DNA of 64,000 nt, taken from positions 1 to 64,000 of the forward strand of contig NZ_FOMR01000003.1 in assembly GCF_900112705.1 (NCBI RefSeq). Direction: 5' to 3'. This document shows, in pieces, positions 36,209 through 44,906 of the stretch. Both the position numbers and the translations under genes were made by a program. Position 1 is the first letter of the stretch; every line of letters begins with the position of its first letter. The stretch comes from Lentibacillus persicus. Lineage in GTDB: Bacteria; Bacillota; Bacilli; Bacillales; Amphibacillaceae. Below the pieces are notes generated by a model. That model saw only the letters and a list, made by a program, of their open reading frames with translations, was not told the origin of the DNA and ran no database searches.

Positions 36209-37114
36209 GTGGGATTTGCTGTTATCCAGTTAATTATCATTCAAATTGCACTGCCAGCTGTTTTTATCTATGATTTATGGCGCGCAAAATCGGATAATCG
36301 TCTTGATTGGTTTATTCAACTATCATTCACAATTATATTTTTTCTCTGGCTGTTTCTTTCCGGGCGATGGGACTGGACGGGGTATTATGTTAAATACATA
36401 TGGCTGATGCTTTTGATTGTGTCAGTTTATTTTTCCTGGCGAAAAGTACGGTCGCTGCCTTTTCGCACCCCACTCAAGGGCTCTCAAAAATTTACACGCG
36501 CCGTTTATAGTGTGCTACTCATTATTTTCGGGCTGTATAATATCACGATTTTCAGTGGCTATTCGCTTGAGGGAGAAGCAATTGATCTGTCCTTTCCTCT
36601 CCAAAATGGCACTTATTATGTCGGACATGGCGGAAGCTCTACCCAGCTCAATTACCATAACAGTTATGAACCACAACAGTACGCCATTGACATTGTTGCT
36701 TTAAACACTTATGGTTTCAGAGCGAACACACTTTTTTCCAGCATTCTTAACGATTATGAAATTTACCGCCATACGCTTTATGCCCCTTGTTCCGGTAAGG
36801 TTGTGGAAGCGAGTGACGGCCAGCCGGACATGCGACCGCCGGAAATGGACTCTGAAGAACCATTCGGAAACTACACCGGCATTGTCTGTGACGGCTCAGA
36901 AGCTGTCATCTATATGGCCCATATGCAAGAGGGGAGTGTGGAAGTCAATGAGAACACTGTTATTCAAGAAGGTGAGCCAATTGGTGTTGTCGGCAACTCC
37001 GGCAATTCATCCGAACCACACTTGCATATTCATGCAGAAAAAGACGGCACAGGCATTCCTATTACGTTTGATGGCGAATTCTTAACCCGGAATGATCTTG
37101 TCCGCTCACAATAG
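36209..37114 (+). CDS. M23 metallopeptidase with N-terminal membrane domain
   Basis: 301 aa. Four hydrophobic helices (about 4-21, 33-50, 60-77 and 94-113) precede an exported M23 domain (about 135-290). Metal and active-site elements include YAIDIVA (Asp) and SSEPHLHIHAE (HxH). The usual HxxxD motif reads QYAID; in this subgroup a histidine a little upstream (NYHNSYEP) probably substitutes. It likely cleaves peptidoglycan cross-bridges. The GTG start follows GAGGAGGGGGACCG. An ABC exporter gene follows 14 bp later, so they may be cotranscribed. Confidence 0.83.
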   Translation: MGFAVIQLIIIQIALPAVFIYDLWRAKSDNRLDWFIQLSFTIIFFLWLFLSGRWDWTGYYVKYIWLMLLIVSVYFSWRKVRSLPFRTPLKGSQKFTRAVYSVLLIIFGLYNITIFSGYSLEGEAIDLSFPLQNGTYYVGHGGSSTQLNYHNSYEPQQYAIDIVALNTYGFRANTLFSSILNDYEIYRHTLYAPCSGKVVEASDGQPDMRPPEMDSEEPFGNYTGIVCDGSEAVIYMAHMQEGSVEVNENTVIQEGEPIGVVGNSGNSSEPHLHIHAEKDGTGIPITFDGEFLTRNDLVRSQ

Positions 37115-37128
37115 AAAGGGGAGAACCA

Positions 37129-38055
37129 ATGGAAACAGTACTTTCCGTAAGTAATTTAAAAAAATCTTTCAAGGACAAACAAGCCGTCCGTGATGTTTCC
37201 TTCGACGTACGAAAAGGAGAAATCATGGCGGTCTTAGGCCCGAATGGTGCAGGTAAGTCAACGACCATCCGAAACATTATGGGCATTATGTATCCCGATG
37301 AAGGCACCATTTCCTTCAGCGGGCATGGGGAAATCCCCCGGCATAAAATCGGCTACCTGCCGGAAGAACGCGGTCTGTATAAAAACGTAAAGGTAATGGA
37401 CATTCTGCTTTATTTAGCTGAACTGAAGGATTATCCGTTGAAAAAAGCCAAAGAACGGGCACGCAGCTATTTGAAAAAATTTGATCTTGAAGGACACGAA
37501 AACAGTGACGTGGAAGAGCTGTCCAAAGGGATGGGTCAGAAAGTGCAATTTATCTCCTCGATTATTCACGAACCCGAGCTCTTAATCCTTGATGAACCTT
37601 TTTCAGGACTCGACCCGGTTAGTCAGGAGTTATTTAAAAATGAAATACGCAGTCTCGCAGAAAACGGCACTGCGATTCTATTATCCTCGCACCAAATGAA
37701 TTTAGTAGAGGAAATGTGTGACCGGCTTTTCATGATGCACAATGGCGAACGCGTTATTTATGGTGATATGGATGACGTGAAAGAGAAATATGCGAATTTC
37801 AAGTGTACGATCCATGGCAGAAACAATATGCATCAGCTGGAAGGATTGCCAAATGTTGAGCGGGTCCAACAGGATGACGATACGTTTGTCCTTTACTTGT
37901 CTAAAGATGTCGAAGCTGTCAAATGGTTAAAGAATTTGCCGGACAGCCTGTCAGTTCAGGAATTGTCAATTGACCGCATTTCACTGCATGAGATATTTAT
38001 CGATATTGCAACGGATGGCAACATCGCCCAAAAGGAAGGTGTGTTTGATGCGTAA
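37129..38055 (+). CDS. ABC-2 transporter ATP-binding protein (NatA/YhaQ-like)
   Basis: 308 aa. Walker A is GPNGAGKST, signature LSKGMGQKVQF, Walker B LLILDEPFSGLDPV. The C-terminal 90 residues form the extension typical of Na+ or drug exporters of the NatA type. It pairs with the next gene, whose ATG overlaps its end by eight bases. Substrate is not known; Na+ or an amphipathic compound is plausible. Confidence 0.9.
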   Translation: METVLSVSNLKKSFKDKQAVRDVSFDVRKGEIMAVLGPNGAGKSTTIRNIMGIMYPDEGTISFSGHGEIPRHKIGYLPEERGLYKNVKVMDILLYLAELKDYPLKKAKERARSYLKKFDLEGHENSDVEELSKGMGQKVQFISSIIHEPELLILDEPFSGLDPVSQELFKNEIRSLAENGTAILLSSHQMNLVEEMCDRLFMMHNGERVIYGDMDDVKEKYANFKCTIHGRNNMHQLEGLPNVERVQQDDDTFVLYLSKDVEAVKWLKNLPDSLSVQELSIDRISLHEIFIDIATDGNIAQKEGVFDA

Positions 38056-39298
38056 CGCAATGAAAGTCGGCAAATGGGAAATTAAGCGCAATCTAAAAAA
38101 CAAATCATTTTTAATCGGGTTGTTTTTGACACCTGTTTTGTTTTTAGGATTTATGTTTTTCGGCAGCCTTTTCGGTGATTCTGACGATGGCGGTGAAACC
38201 ACACAGGTTTATGTCAATGACCAGCTGGGCATGTTTGAAGGCTTGGAGGAAACAGTCGGAGCGAGTGACTTGGACTGGAACATGGCGAAAACGGACATGA
38301 ATGAAGCAAATGTGGAAGCTGAGCTTGCATCGAGTGAGAACGCTGCCTATATTTTTCTCGATGACCGCGCACTGGAGGAAGGAATCGTGCCGGTATATAC
38401 GGGCGAGGAAATCGGTCCCGGTTTTATGAATCAGGTCCAGATTCTATCCAATCCGGTAAAAACATTGCAGATGCAGCAGCTCGGATTATCGGATGAAGAG
38501 TTGGCAGCTGTTTCGATGACAATTCAATTCGAGGAGACAACGTCGGAACAACTGACCGCAGAAGGGGAAGGGACACAAACAGAAAGCAGCGGATTTCTCG
38601 GGGAAGATCCATTTGAACGTGTGATACCAGGTGCTTTCGCCGGCATTATTTTGTTTTCAATTGTCGTCTCAGGGATGTATATTTTTCAAAGCGCATCGAG
38701 CGAGAAGAAAGACAAGATTGCTGAAATTATTTTATCCTCCGTTACCCCCGGGGAATTAATGCAGGGGAAGATCTTTGGTTATTTTGTTCTCGGCATGATC
38801 CAGGCCGCTGTGTTTCTCGTGTTTGCGATTCCAATCAGTCTATGGCAGCTGGATGATGTCGCTATTCTGGAGTACCTGCTCGTCCCCGAGTTAATTTTGA
38901 TGGTGGCGATAGCTATACTTGGTTACTTCTTGTTCGCCGCATTGTTTGTCGGTGTTGGGGCAACCATGGCAGATATGTCATCAGCGGGCAACTTTCAGGG
39001 CATGGTGATGATGTTGCCATTCATTCCGTTTATTTTTATCGGTCCGGTCCTCAGTGATCCAAGCGGATTAGTGGCACAAATTGGCACCTACATCCCGTTC
39101 ACGACGCCTGGTGTGTTGTTAATGCGGCTTGTAGTGATGGAATCGTGGCCATGGATGGAAATTCTTATCGCACTTGCCATTTTGGCGGTAAGTATCTGGG
39201 TATTCATGAAACTTGCCGGAAAGATATTCAAGACCGGCATTCTGATGTATGGCAAAAACGCCACTCCTGGCGAGATTTGGAAGTGGATCAGGGCTTAA
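38048..39298 (+). CDS. ABC-2 transporter permease (NatB/YhaP-like)
   Basis: About 416 aa. One N-terminal helix (about 25-45), a large extracytoplasmic loop (about 50-195), then five or six helices. GIILFSIVVSGMYIFQSASSE and KDKIAEIILSSVTPGELMQG are the ABC-2 permease marks. The start at 38048 (ATGCGTAA overlap with the ATPase stop) gives MRNAMKVGKWEIKRNLKNKS, a typical N-terminus; the longer in-frame alternative is rejected. Confidence 0.9.
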   Translation: MRNAMKVGKWEIKRNLKNKSFLIGLFLTPVLFLGFMFFGSLFGDSDDGGETTQVYVNDQLGMFEGLEETVGASDLDWNMAKTDMNEANVEAELASSENAAYIFLDDRALEEGIVPVYTGEEIGPGFMNQVQILSNPVKTLQMQQLGLSDEELAAVSMTIQFEETTSEQLTAEGEGTQTESSGFLGEDPFERVIPGAFAGIILFSIVVSGMYIFQSASSEKKDKIAEIILSSVTPGELMQGKIFGYFVLGMIQAAVFLVFAIPISLWQLDDVAILEYLLVPELILMVAIAILGYFLFAALFVGVGATMADMSSAGNFQGMVMMLPFIPFIFIGPVLSDPSGLVAQIGTYIPFTTPGVLLMRLVVMESWPWMEILIALAILAVSIWVFMKLAGKIFKTGILMYGKNATPGEIWKWIRA

Positions 39299-39300
39299 AA

Positions 39301-39337
39301 AAAAGTGGAGCGGCTCTCATAGCCGTTCCACTTTTTT
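39301..39337. terminator. Bidirectional terminator
   Basis: AAAAGTGGAGCGGCT and AGCCGTTCCACTTTT form a stem with one G-T pair, between the convergent permease and sulfotransferase genes. Confidence 0.88.
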
Positions 39338-39338
39338 A

Positions 39339-41027
39339 TCAATTGGTTATTCCCACATTCCAGTCCTGTTCAGGATAAAGCGGCATGCGTTCGGCGCGGT
39401 ATGCTTGCCTGTGGCTTTCTTTTTCAAAACCTGAGACGACCAGTTCAAACACAACGTCTGCTGGCTGACTATTAGTTACTTCAACAATCCGGCTGTTCAT
39501 GCCTTCATCAGCGTCAATGTAGCCTGACGTTACCAAACGATTGCCTGTCCGATTAAGATAGTCGGCATCCCCAACAATTCGTGAATAAAAATCTTCACCG
39601 CGCTGCTTGCCAAATTGCCAAATCTGCTCAACCGTCATTTCGTCAGGGTTTATCCGATACTGTACGGCTTGGCTGAAATCACCGCTGAGCGGGTCTTTGC
39701 CGCGCGTGATGACAACATTGTTATCAAACAGCAAATAATCATTGGTTGCCTGGTTATTGTCAAAATCAGGCATTGTCATTGGGGCATGCGGTCCTGCCGG
39801 AAATTTAAAATCCTCACTCTTGGGCTCTAGCAAATACTCATCATACGCATCAGGCCATTTTTCATGGTCGGCCAGTATCCAGTTGATCTCCCCTTCTGGA
39901 TATGAGAGTTTCATAATTAAATCCTGATGCCGGCTGGAAACGAGAATGGAGTCATCCTTTTCCACATACCAGACAGCATTTTGATGGAACCAGTCACCAT
40001 CATCGGAAAATACATTGCCGTAATCCTCGTAAAAGTCTTCAGGGAACAAGTCACGGAAACTAAAATCCCGCACCGTTTCACCTGTCTCCCGGTCGATCTC
40101 AATCATCTCATCTTCAATATAAGGCGAACTCGTGTCGTGCACGGTGGCAAGGAAATTCCCGTTCGGCAACTCAATCATGCCATGGTGTACGACATTAGTA
40201 TCCGGATAATCTTCCAGCTGAATTAAATAAGATTCGTAGACTTTACCAAGCATATCCATTTCAAGCATTTCATTGTATTGGTCCTGACCTTTTTCTTTAG
40301 TCGCATAAAGGATATGACCATTATCAAGCCGTTTGAAGACGTGTGAATTCCAAAGTGTCGAATACCAGCGGACGTCGGCATTATGGTCGACACCGTACGC
40401 GTAACGGGTGCTTGGTATCACGAAAGTCAGACCTTCTTCCATATTTTCAGGATGGGATACAGGTGTTTCATTCGTTAAAAAATCATCCGGAAGCGGTTCA
40501 GTTTCAATCGTAAATGTGTGTTTGGATGTCTCACCGGATTCTGTAGTCGTTTCAATGGTGACTGTATTTTCATAGCCTGGATAGAGTCCCAGCACGGGAA
40601 TGGTATGTGTTGTCTGATCGTTATCATATGTACGCTGAATATCAGCCTGCTTGTCTTTTCCTTCAACTGTAACGGTGGTCCTTGCAGGCGCGTCCGTTTC
40701 GAACATAACAAGTGCTGTCAGCGGCGCTGTGCCATAGGGATCCAGTTTCACAAACGGATTATCCAATGAATGAGAACCTTTGTTATATTCTTCCTGATAG
40801 GCAGCTTCCAGTCCTTTTTGTTCATTAATACGGCGTGTGTCGGAAGCAGAAAGCTGTTCCACTTCACCATCAGGGTGAAATGAAACAGCCGTTTTTTCTG
40901 AAGTTTCAACCTTCTGTTCAGTTCCGATTGCCGCATCGTCCGGATCAGCTCCCGTGTATTCGATAACGACAAAGAAAATCACCATGGCAATCGCCAATAC
41001 CACGAAGGTAACCAGCGCTTTTTGCAT
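39339..41027 (-). CDS. Arylsulfate sulfotransferase (ASST), membrane-anchored
   Basis: 562 aa. A single N-terminal helix (about 4-25) anchors an extracytoplasmic protein. An N-terminal beta domain (about 90-190) is followed by a beta-propeller. Candidate active-site residues in the order known for AssT are the His in VVHHGMIELPNG, WFHQNAVWY, the Arg in VSSRHQDLIMKL, and the His in PAGPHAPMTM. ASST moves sulfate from one phenol to another without PAPS. The natural substrate in Bacillaceae is unknown. No disulfide-forming partner (DsbA/B type) lies nearby. Confidence 0.82.
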   Translation of the reverse strand: MQKALVTFVVLAIAMVIFFVVIEYTGADPDDAAIGTEQKVETSEKTAVSFHPDGEVEQLSASDTRRINEQKGLEAAYQEEYNKGSHSLDNPFVKLDPYGTAPLTALVMFETDAPARTTVTVEGKDKQADIQRTYDNDQTTHTIPVLGLYPGYENTVTIETTTESGETSKHTFTIETEPLPDDFLTNETPVSHPENMEEGLTFVIPSTRYAYGVDHNADVRWYSTLWNSHVFKRLDNGHILYATKEKGQDQYNEMLEMDMLGKVYESYLIQLEDYPDTNVVHHGMIELPNGNFLATVHDTSSPYIEDEMIEIDRETGETVRDFSFRDLFPEDFYEDYGNVFSDDGDWFHQNAVWYVEKDDSILVSSRHQDLIMKLSYPEGEINWILADHEKWPDAYDEYLLEPKSEDFKFPAGPHAPMTMPDFDNNQATNDYLLFDNNVVITRGKDPLSGDFSQAVQYRINPDEMTVEQIWQFGKQRGEDFYSRIVGDADYLNRTGNRLVTSGYIDADEGMNSRIVEVTNSQPADVVFELVVSGFEKESHRQAYRAERMPLYPEQDWNVGITN

Positions 41028-41151
41028 TATGACACCGCCTTTTGTGTTGAAGAGTAGATTGGTTTTAGCTCACTAGTCAGTATAAATGATACGATTGACG
41101 CCTACAAGCAATGACATTATTACAGTGCCCCGTTACGGCTTAATAAAAACA

Positions 41152-41634
41152 TCATTTGGCATTATTTTCAGATGACAGTGTGAATTTTTCTGTCATGTCA
41201 TCCCATTCTACAGTGACCTCAATGACAGCATCTTCGTCCACAAGGCTGTTGCTTCTGGTGGTAAAGGTTTTTTCTTTAGGCGGTACATCATATTGTCTGC
41301 TCGTTTCAGATGCGCTGGTTGGGGTTTTATACGCATAGCGTAATTCGCTTGTGGATGCGAATTCCTCCAGCGGCCCTTTATAACCCAGCATAAATTTAGA
41401 ATCTGCCTTCTCCTCATGTTTTAAAACTTCTTCTTCCTCATAAAAGACTTCCTCGCCTTCAACTTCCAGAACAGCCGACCAATGCTCACTCTCACCGGTA
41501 AATGTATAATCGTGTGTGATGATATCTCTATTCTTTGAAGCGGTCTCGCTTGTATCTACCACTAACGTAACAACAATCGTTAATAAAACGAATCCAATTA
41601 GTGCTGTGATAGCTTTTCTGCGATTAACAGCCAA
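41152..41634 (-). CDS. Membrane-anchored acidic protein, 160 aa, unknown
   Basis: One N-terminal helix (about 9-27) and an exported domain rich in Glu and Thr (FYEEEEVLKHEEKADSKF). No family recognised. It is 120 bp upstream of the ASST gene on the same strand, with no terminator between, so the two may be cotranscribed and related in job; that is only a suggestion. Confidence 0.6.
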   Translation of the reverse strand: MAVNRRKAITALIGFVLLTIVVTLVVDTSETASKNRDIITHDYTFTGESEHWSAVLEVEGEEVFYEEEEVLKHEEKADSKFMLGYKGPLEEFASTSELRYAYKTPTSASETSRQYDVPPKEKTFTTRSNSLVDEDAVIEVTVEWDDMTEKFTLSSENNAK

Positions 41635-41712
41635 TCACTTCCTTTCTCTATGCCTTGTATAGCTGTTAAAAGTTAAGGCTGTTTTTATATAGGATGAGTT
41701 AGTCATAATTTG

Positions 41713-41955
41713 TCAGGCAAGTCGCTGGTGAATAACATCATAGCTGCGTCGCACGTCCTGCTCCTTAACTTTAATATGGTAGGTGGTAACAGTTCCATTT
41801 TTCCGGTTTGTTCCGTTATCAGTTGTCAGTGTGCTGACTTTGTAAGCAATCCCCTTTTCATAAAGCCTTGTTTTTGCTTTATAAAAATCCTCGATATTCT
41901 GTGAAGCATGCACAATATCCCATTTTGGAAACAAACGGCTTATTAATAGACGCAT
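41713..41955 (-). CDS. Small cytoplasmic protein, 80 aa, unknown
   Basis: MRLLISRLFPKWDIVHASQN continues to a basic, mixed alpha-beta sequence ending VRRSYDVIHQRLA. It resembles small two-strand, one-helix signal-like proteins such as DUF2007, but not enough to assign. A GGGGAGGAAACC ribosome site precedes the ATG. Confidence 0.6.
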   Translation of the reverse strand: MRLLISRLFPKWDIVHASQNIEDFYKAKTRLYEKGIAYKVSTLTTDNGTNRKNGTVTTYHIKVKEQDVRRSYDVIHQRLA

Positions 41956-42083
41956 AAGGTTTCCTCCCCGCTCCGGCCAACCGGATATATTTTGCCAGAA
42001 ACAGAAGCAGCAGCAGCTATAAATATTCTAATGTGTTGAAGCAATTCCCCCTTCCCTTTCAATATTATTCTATGCCAGCTCCT

Positions 42084-42236
42084 TCATGACCAATACTTGA
42101 AAAGAGCGGATATTCCTCTTATAAGCGATTTAAATAACCCAACAATTAATTCCGGGAAGAACAGAAGCAAATCCGCTATCCAGCCGCGGTCTCTGTTCCT
42201 GTCACGTCTTTGTGCATTCTCATGTTTAGTTGCCAT
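42084..42236 (-). CDS. Small amphipathic/membrane protein, 50 aa
   Basis: Read from the minus strand: ATG 42236, TGA 42086-42084, ribosome site CGAGGTGACAGG. The first 18 residues are highly charged (HENAQRRDRNRDRG), then a hydrophobic segment (WIADLLLFFPELIVGLF) and an amphipathic end. No family recognised; the pattern suits a peripheral membrane peptide. Confidence 0.5.
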   Translation of the reverse strand: MATKHENAQRRDRNRDRGWIADLLLFFPELIVGLFKSLIRGISALFKYWS

Positions 42237-42492
42237 TTTGCCTGTCACCTCGAATAATTGCTTCTTTGTTTAGCTTGCATCTATTAATCTCTGAGTTTAT
42301 ATGTTAAGATATTTAGCAAAATAAGCACTTCACAGCCTATAATTTTACAGCGATTACCTAATTTTTCTAGATACCTTTAAAAATTCCTTCTTTTTTCTAA
42401 AACTTTTGAATCATTTTTTATATTTGACGTTTAAAAATAATTTTGAGGGAAAGAATGCAAACTATAATGATAGTGTAAAAAGGAGAGGTTTG

Positions 42493-43392
42493 ATGGGGAC
42501 AATGCGCACGTTTATAACAGCAATTGGATTTATACTGTTTTTTACCATCTTTACTCCGACTGTAATGGCAAATGATGGCGATACATATCAGGTGGGTACT
42601 GATGGATTGAATGTCAGAACCGCACCATCTAACAGCGCAGCAGTCGTCGGTCAGCTGAACAGCGGTGATCAGGTCGTTGTATTCCAGAAAGAACACGGCT
42701 GGGCCCAAACGTACTATGACGGACAAGTTGTGTGGGTGGCTGCGCATTACCTTTATCAGTCCGGGGGCGGTGAAGCAGTAACAACCACATCACAAGCCGG
42801 GAGTGAAAGCAGTTCACAATCGCCTGAACCCGCCAGCACAGCATCAGGCACGTTGAACGGTTATAACATCATTCTTGACCCCGGGCACGGAGGGAACGAC
42901 CCTGGAGCAATCGGCCTCGGCGGCACGCTTGAAAAGAACTTCACGCTAAAAACAGCTGAAACCGTGGCCCAAAAATTGCGCGACGCAGGGGCAACTGTTT
43001 TAATGACACGTTCTGATGATAAATATGTATCACTTGCGAAACGGGTCGATATCAGTCGTTCATACGCGACAGATGCGTTTATTAGCTTGCATTATAATGC
43101 GTACCCGCTTGAAGGTGTGAATGGATTCAGCACTTATTATCATACGAACGGGGACGATCGCGAGCTGGCCGCAAGCATCCAATCCGGCCTTAAAGGAAAC
43201 ATGGCGCTTAACAGCCGCGGCCTTATGCAAAATGGCTATCATGTACTGCGCAACAACAGCGATTTGGCGGTACTGGCAGAACTTGGGTTTATCACCAACC
43301 CCTATGACCTTTCAGTAATTCAGACATCTGAACACCGTCAGAATGTGGCTGATGGCATTGCTGAAGGCGTATTAAATTATTTTAATAACTAG
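42493..43392 (+). CDS. Secreted SH3b N-acetylmuramoyl-L-alanine amidase (Amidase_3)
   Basis: 299 aa. A signal peptide (cleavage near TVMA, about residue 27) precedes an SH3b wall-binding domain (about 35-95, LNVRTAPSNSAAVVGQL). A Ser/Gln/Pro linker leads to an Amidase_3 domain (about 118-299). Zn ligands are in LDPGHGGNDPG (His), GTLEKNFTL (Glu) and ISLHYNA (His); the catalytic Glu is in LAELGFITN. It cuts the glycan-peptide bond of peptidoglycan. The ATG at 42493 follows AAGGAGAGG; an earlier in-frame start would hide the signal peptide. Confidence 0.93.
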   Translation: MGTMRTFITAIGFILFFTIFTPTVMANDGDTYQVGTDGLNVRTAPSNSAAVVGQLNSGDQVVVFQKEHGWAQTYYDGQVVWVAAHYLYQSGGGEAVTTTSQAGSESSSQSPEPASTASGTLNGYNIILDPGHGGNDPGAIGLGGTLEKNFTLKTAETVAQKLRDAGATVLMTRSDDKYVSLAKRVDISRSYATDAFISLHYNAYPLEGVNGFSTYYHTNGDDRELAASIQSGLKGNMALNSRGLMQNGYHVLRNNSDLAVLAELGFITNPYDLSVIQTSEHRQNVADGIAEGVLNYFNN

Positions 43393-43393
43393 C

Positions 43394-43422
43394 AAAAAGC
43401 TGTCCCCCGGGCAGCTTTTTTT
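43394..43422 (+). terminator. Intrinsic terminator after the amidase gene
   Basis: AAAAAGCTG and CAGCTTTTTTT form a stem directly after the stop. Confidence 0.88.
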
Positions 43423-43475
43423 GTAATAGAATGAGAATGTTATAGTTGATATAAAGTTGAAAGGGGGAGTCAAAC

Positions 43476-44750
43476 ATGTCCGAAGAATTACAGAATGTTT
43501 TTGATACGGTTCAAGAAAAGTTGGGCTTAACCAACCACAAACTCGAACGACATCATTTTTTTCGGGAAAAAAACCATTTTAACGAAACGATATATCTCGT
43601 AAGTATGGAATGGTTTTCCGATGATAGCGAGGAGGCTGAAAATGGCTATAATCCAGCAGGTACCGCTGTTGTGGACATTAATTTCCATACCAGCGCCATA
43701 AGACGGATTGTTTTTGTGAACGGTGCTAACAGTGCTGACCATACGCTTTATCCGAATGCAGCCACCAAGGAAGATGTTATTGACTGGATTGAAGATATCA
43801 CCGGTCTGACGTTTGGCCGGCAGTTTCTGATTGCCGAGGAACAAGATTATAAAATGGCGTTCCGGGCTGCAGTCGACAATATTCCGGTGTCGCCAAGTGG
43901 CTTCATAAACGTTGAATTCAATGATGATGGTGTGCTGACACTATTTTCGATTGACGGTGAATTCCCGAATGAAGCACAGATTGAATGGGAGCCATTTGCC
44001 CTGACACCAGATAAATATGAACCCGTTGCAAAGAAGCAGTGCCACCTGCTCACGTTTCCCGATCAGGAAGCGAAAAAGTGGAAGCCAATATACGGCATGG
44101 AGGAAGTTTTTTTGACAAATGATGCAGCTCGGACGATTCCAATGACGCTTGGTGATGGCCGCAGTTCTTTTATTGCGAGGGATAAAGTGTTGGCATGGGA
44201 AGCACCACTCGAGGGCAGGTTTGAACAAAAGGAAATCGACTTTTCTCCCGAAGTTACGTTTGAAACGGTGCGTGCAAATCAACCGCATCCGGACACGCTT
44301 TCATTGACTGAAGATGAAGTGACAGCGAGTGAAGATGAGGTTTTGCGCTTTATGCGGCTCGTTTATCCGAACGAGAACGGCAAGCGGAGACTTACCGGAC
44401 TTTACCTGAAGGACGGTTATATTGCGGCGGAAATTAAACCCGCTCAGGACGAGTGGAAAAATGCGCTTGATATAAAAATAAAGCTGCTCATTGAGCGGGA
44501 TACACTGACCGCGGTAAATTATTTTGATCAGGACAGGCTGTTTGAAGCGTTCAGTCATTTTGGAGAAGCTGAGGAGGCCGTTGTGGCGCATGAAGATGCG
44601 TTTAATAAGCTGCTCGGCTATTTGAAGGTTGAGCCGGTGTATGTCTATGACAGCAAGCGCGGCAAGTATATTATGTGCGGTAAACTGGACTGCGATTATG
44701 GCGTGAATGCAGTAACCGGTGAGGTTGTAAAGTTGAATGAAATGTTTTAA
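43476..44750 (+). CDS. Large unknown protein, possible YcdB/YcdC-like repeats
   Basis: 424 aa, no signal peptide, no membrane helix. It appears to have repeated alpha-beta modules; the C-terminal VEPVYVYDSKRGKYIMCGKL followed by YGVNAVTGEVVKL resembles the YcdB/YcdC or PepSY-type module in which a strand ends with an acquired 'D-x-TGE' turn. That assignment is weak. The protein is acidic. A strong GAAAGGGGG site precedes the ATG and a terminator follows. Confidence 0.6.
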   Translation: MSEELQNVFDTVQEKLGLTNHKLERHHFFREKNHFNETIYLVSMEWFSDDSEEAENGYNPAGTAVVDINFHTSAIRRIVFVNGANSADHTLYPNAATKEDVIDWIEDITGLTFGRQFLIAEEQDYKMAFRAAVDNIPVSPSGFINVEFNDDGVLTLFSIDGEFPNEAQIEWEPFALTPDKYEPVAKKQCHLLTFPDQEAKKWKPIYGMEEVFLTNDAARTIPMTLGDGRSSFIARDKVLAWEAPLEGRFEQKEIDFSPEVTFETVRANQPHPDTLSLTEDEVTASEDEVLRFMRLVYPNENGKRRLTGLYLKDGYIAAEIKPAQDEWKNALDIKIKLLIERDTLTAVNYFDQDRLFEAFSHFGEAEEAVVAHEDAFNKLLGYLKVEPVYVYDSKRGKYIMCGKLDCDYGVNAVTGEVVKLNEMF

Positions 44751-44751
44751 T

Positions 44752-44784
44752 TTAGCCGGTGCGCTCAAGTTGCGCCCCGGCTAA
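44752..44784 (+). terminator. Hairpin after the unknown 424-aa gene
   Basis: TTAGCCGG (44752-44759) and CCGGCTAA (44777-44784), with an inner GCGC/GCGC pair. The T-run is short (TATTAT). Confidence 0.7.
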
Positions 44785-44805
44785 TATTATCGGGTCTAAT
44801 ATGTG

Positions 44806-44897
44806 AACTTCGGGATTTTTGCTGTAAACTTCGGGGAACTTATACAAAACTTCGGGATATTCATTGTGAACTTCGGGGAAAACATGTCGAAGTTCGG
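44806..44897. repeat. Exact 21-nt-period tandem repeat of AACTTCGGG
   Basis: AACTTCGGG starts at 44806, 44827, 44848 and 44869; a fifth, AAGTTCGG, starts at 44890. Every step is exactly 21 nt. Read on the plus strand it would give a heptapeptide repeat (NFGIFAV, NFGELIQ, NFGIFIV, ...) but the frame then runs antisense into nrdF. It lies between the convergent 424-aa gene and nrdF. Confidence 0.88.
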
Positions 44898-44906
44898 AAT
44901 CTTAGA

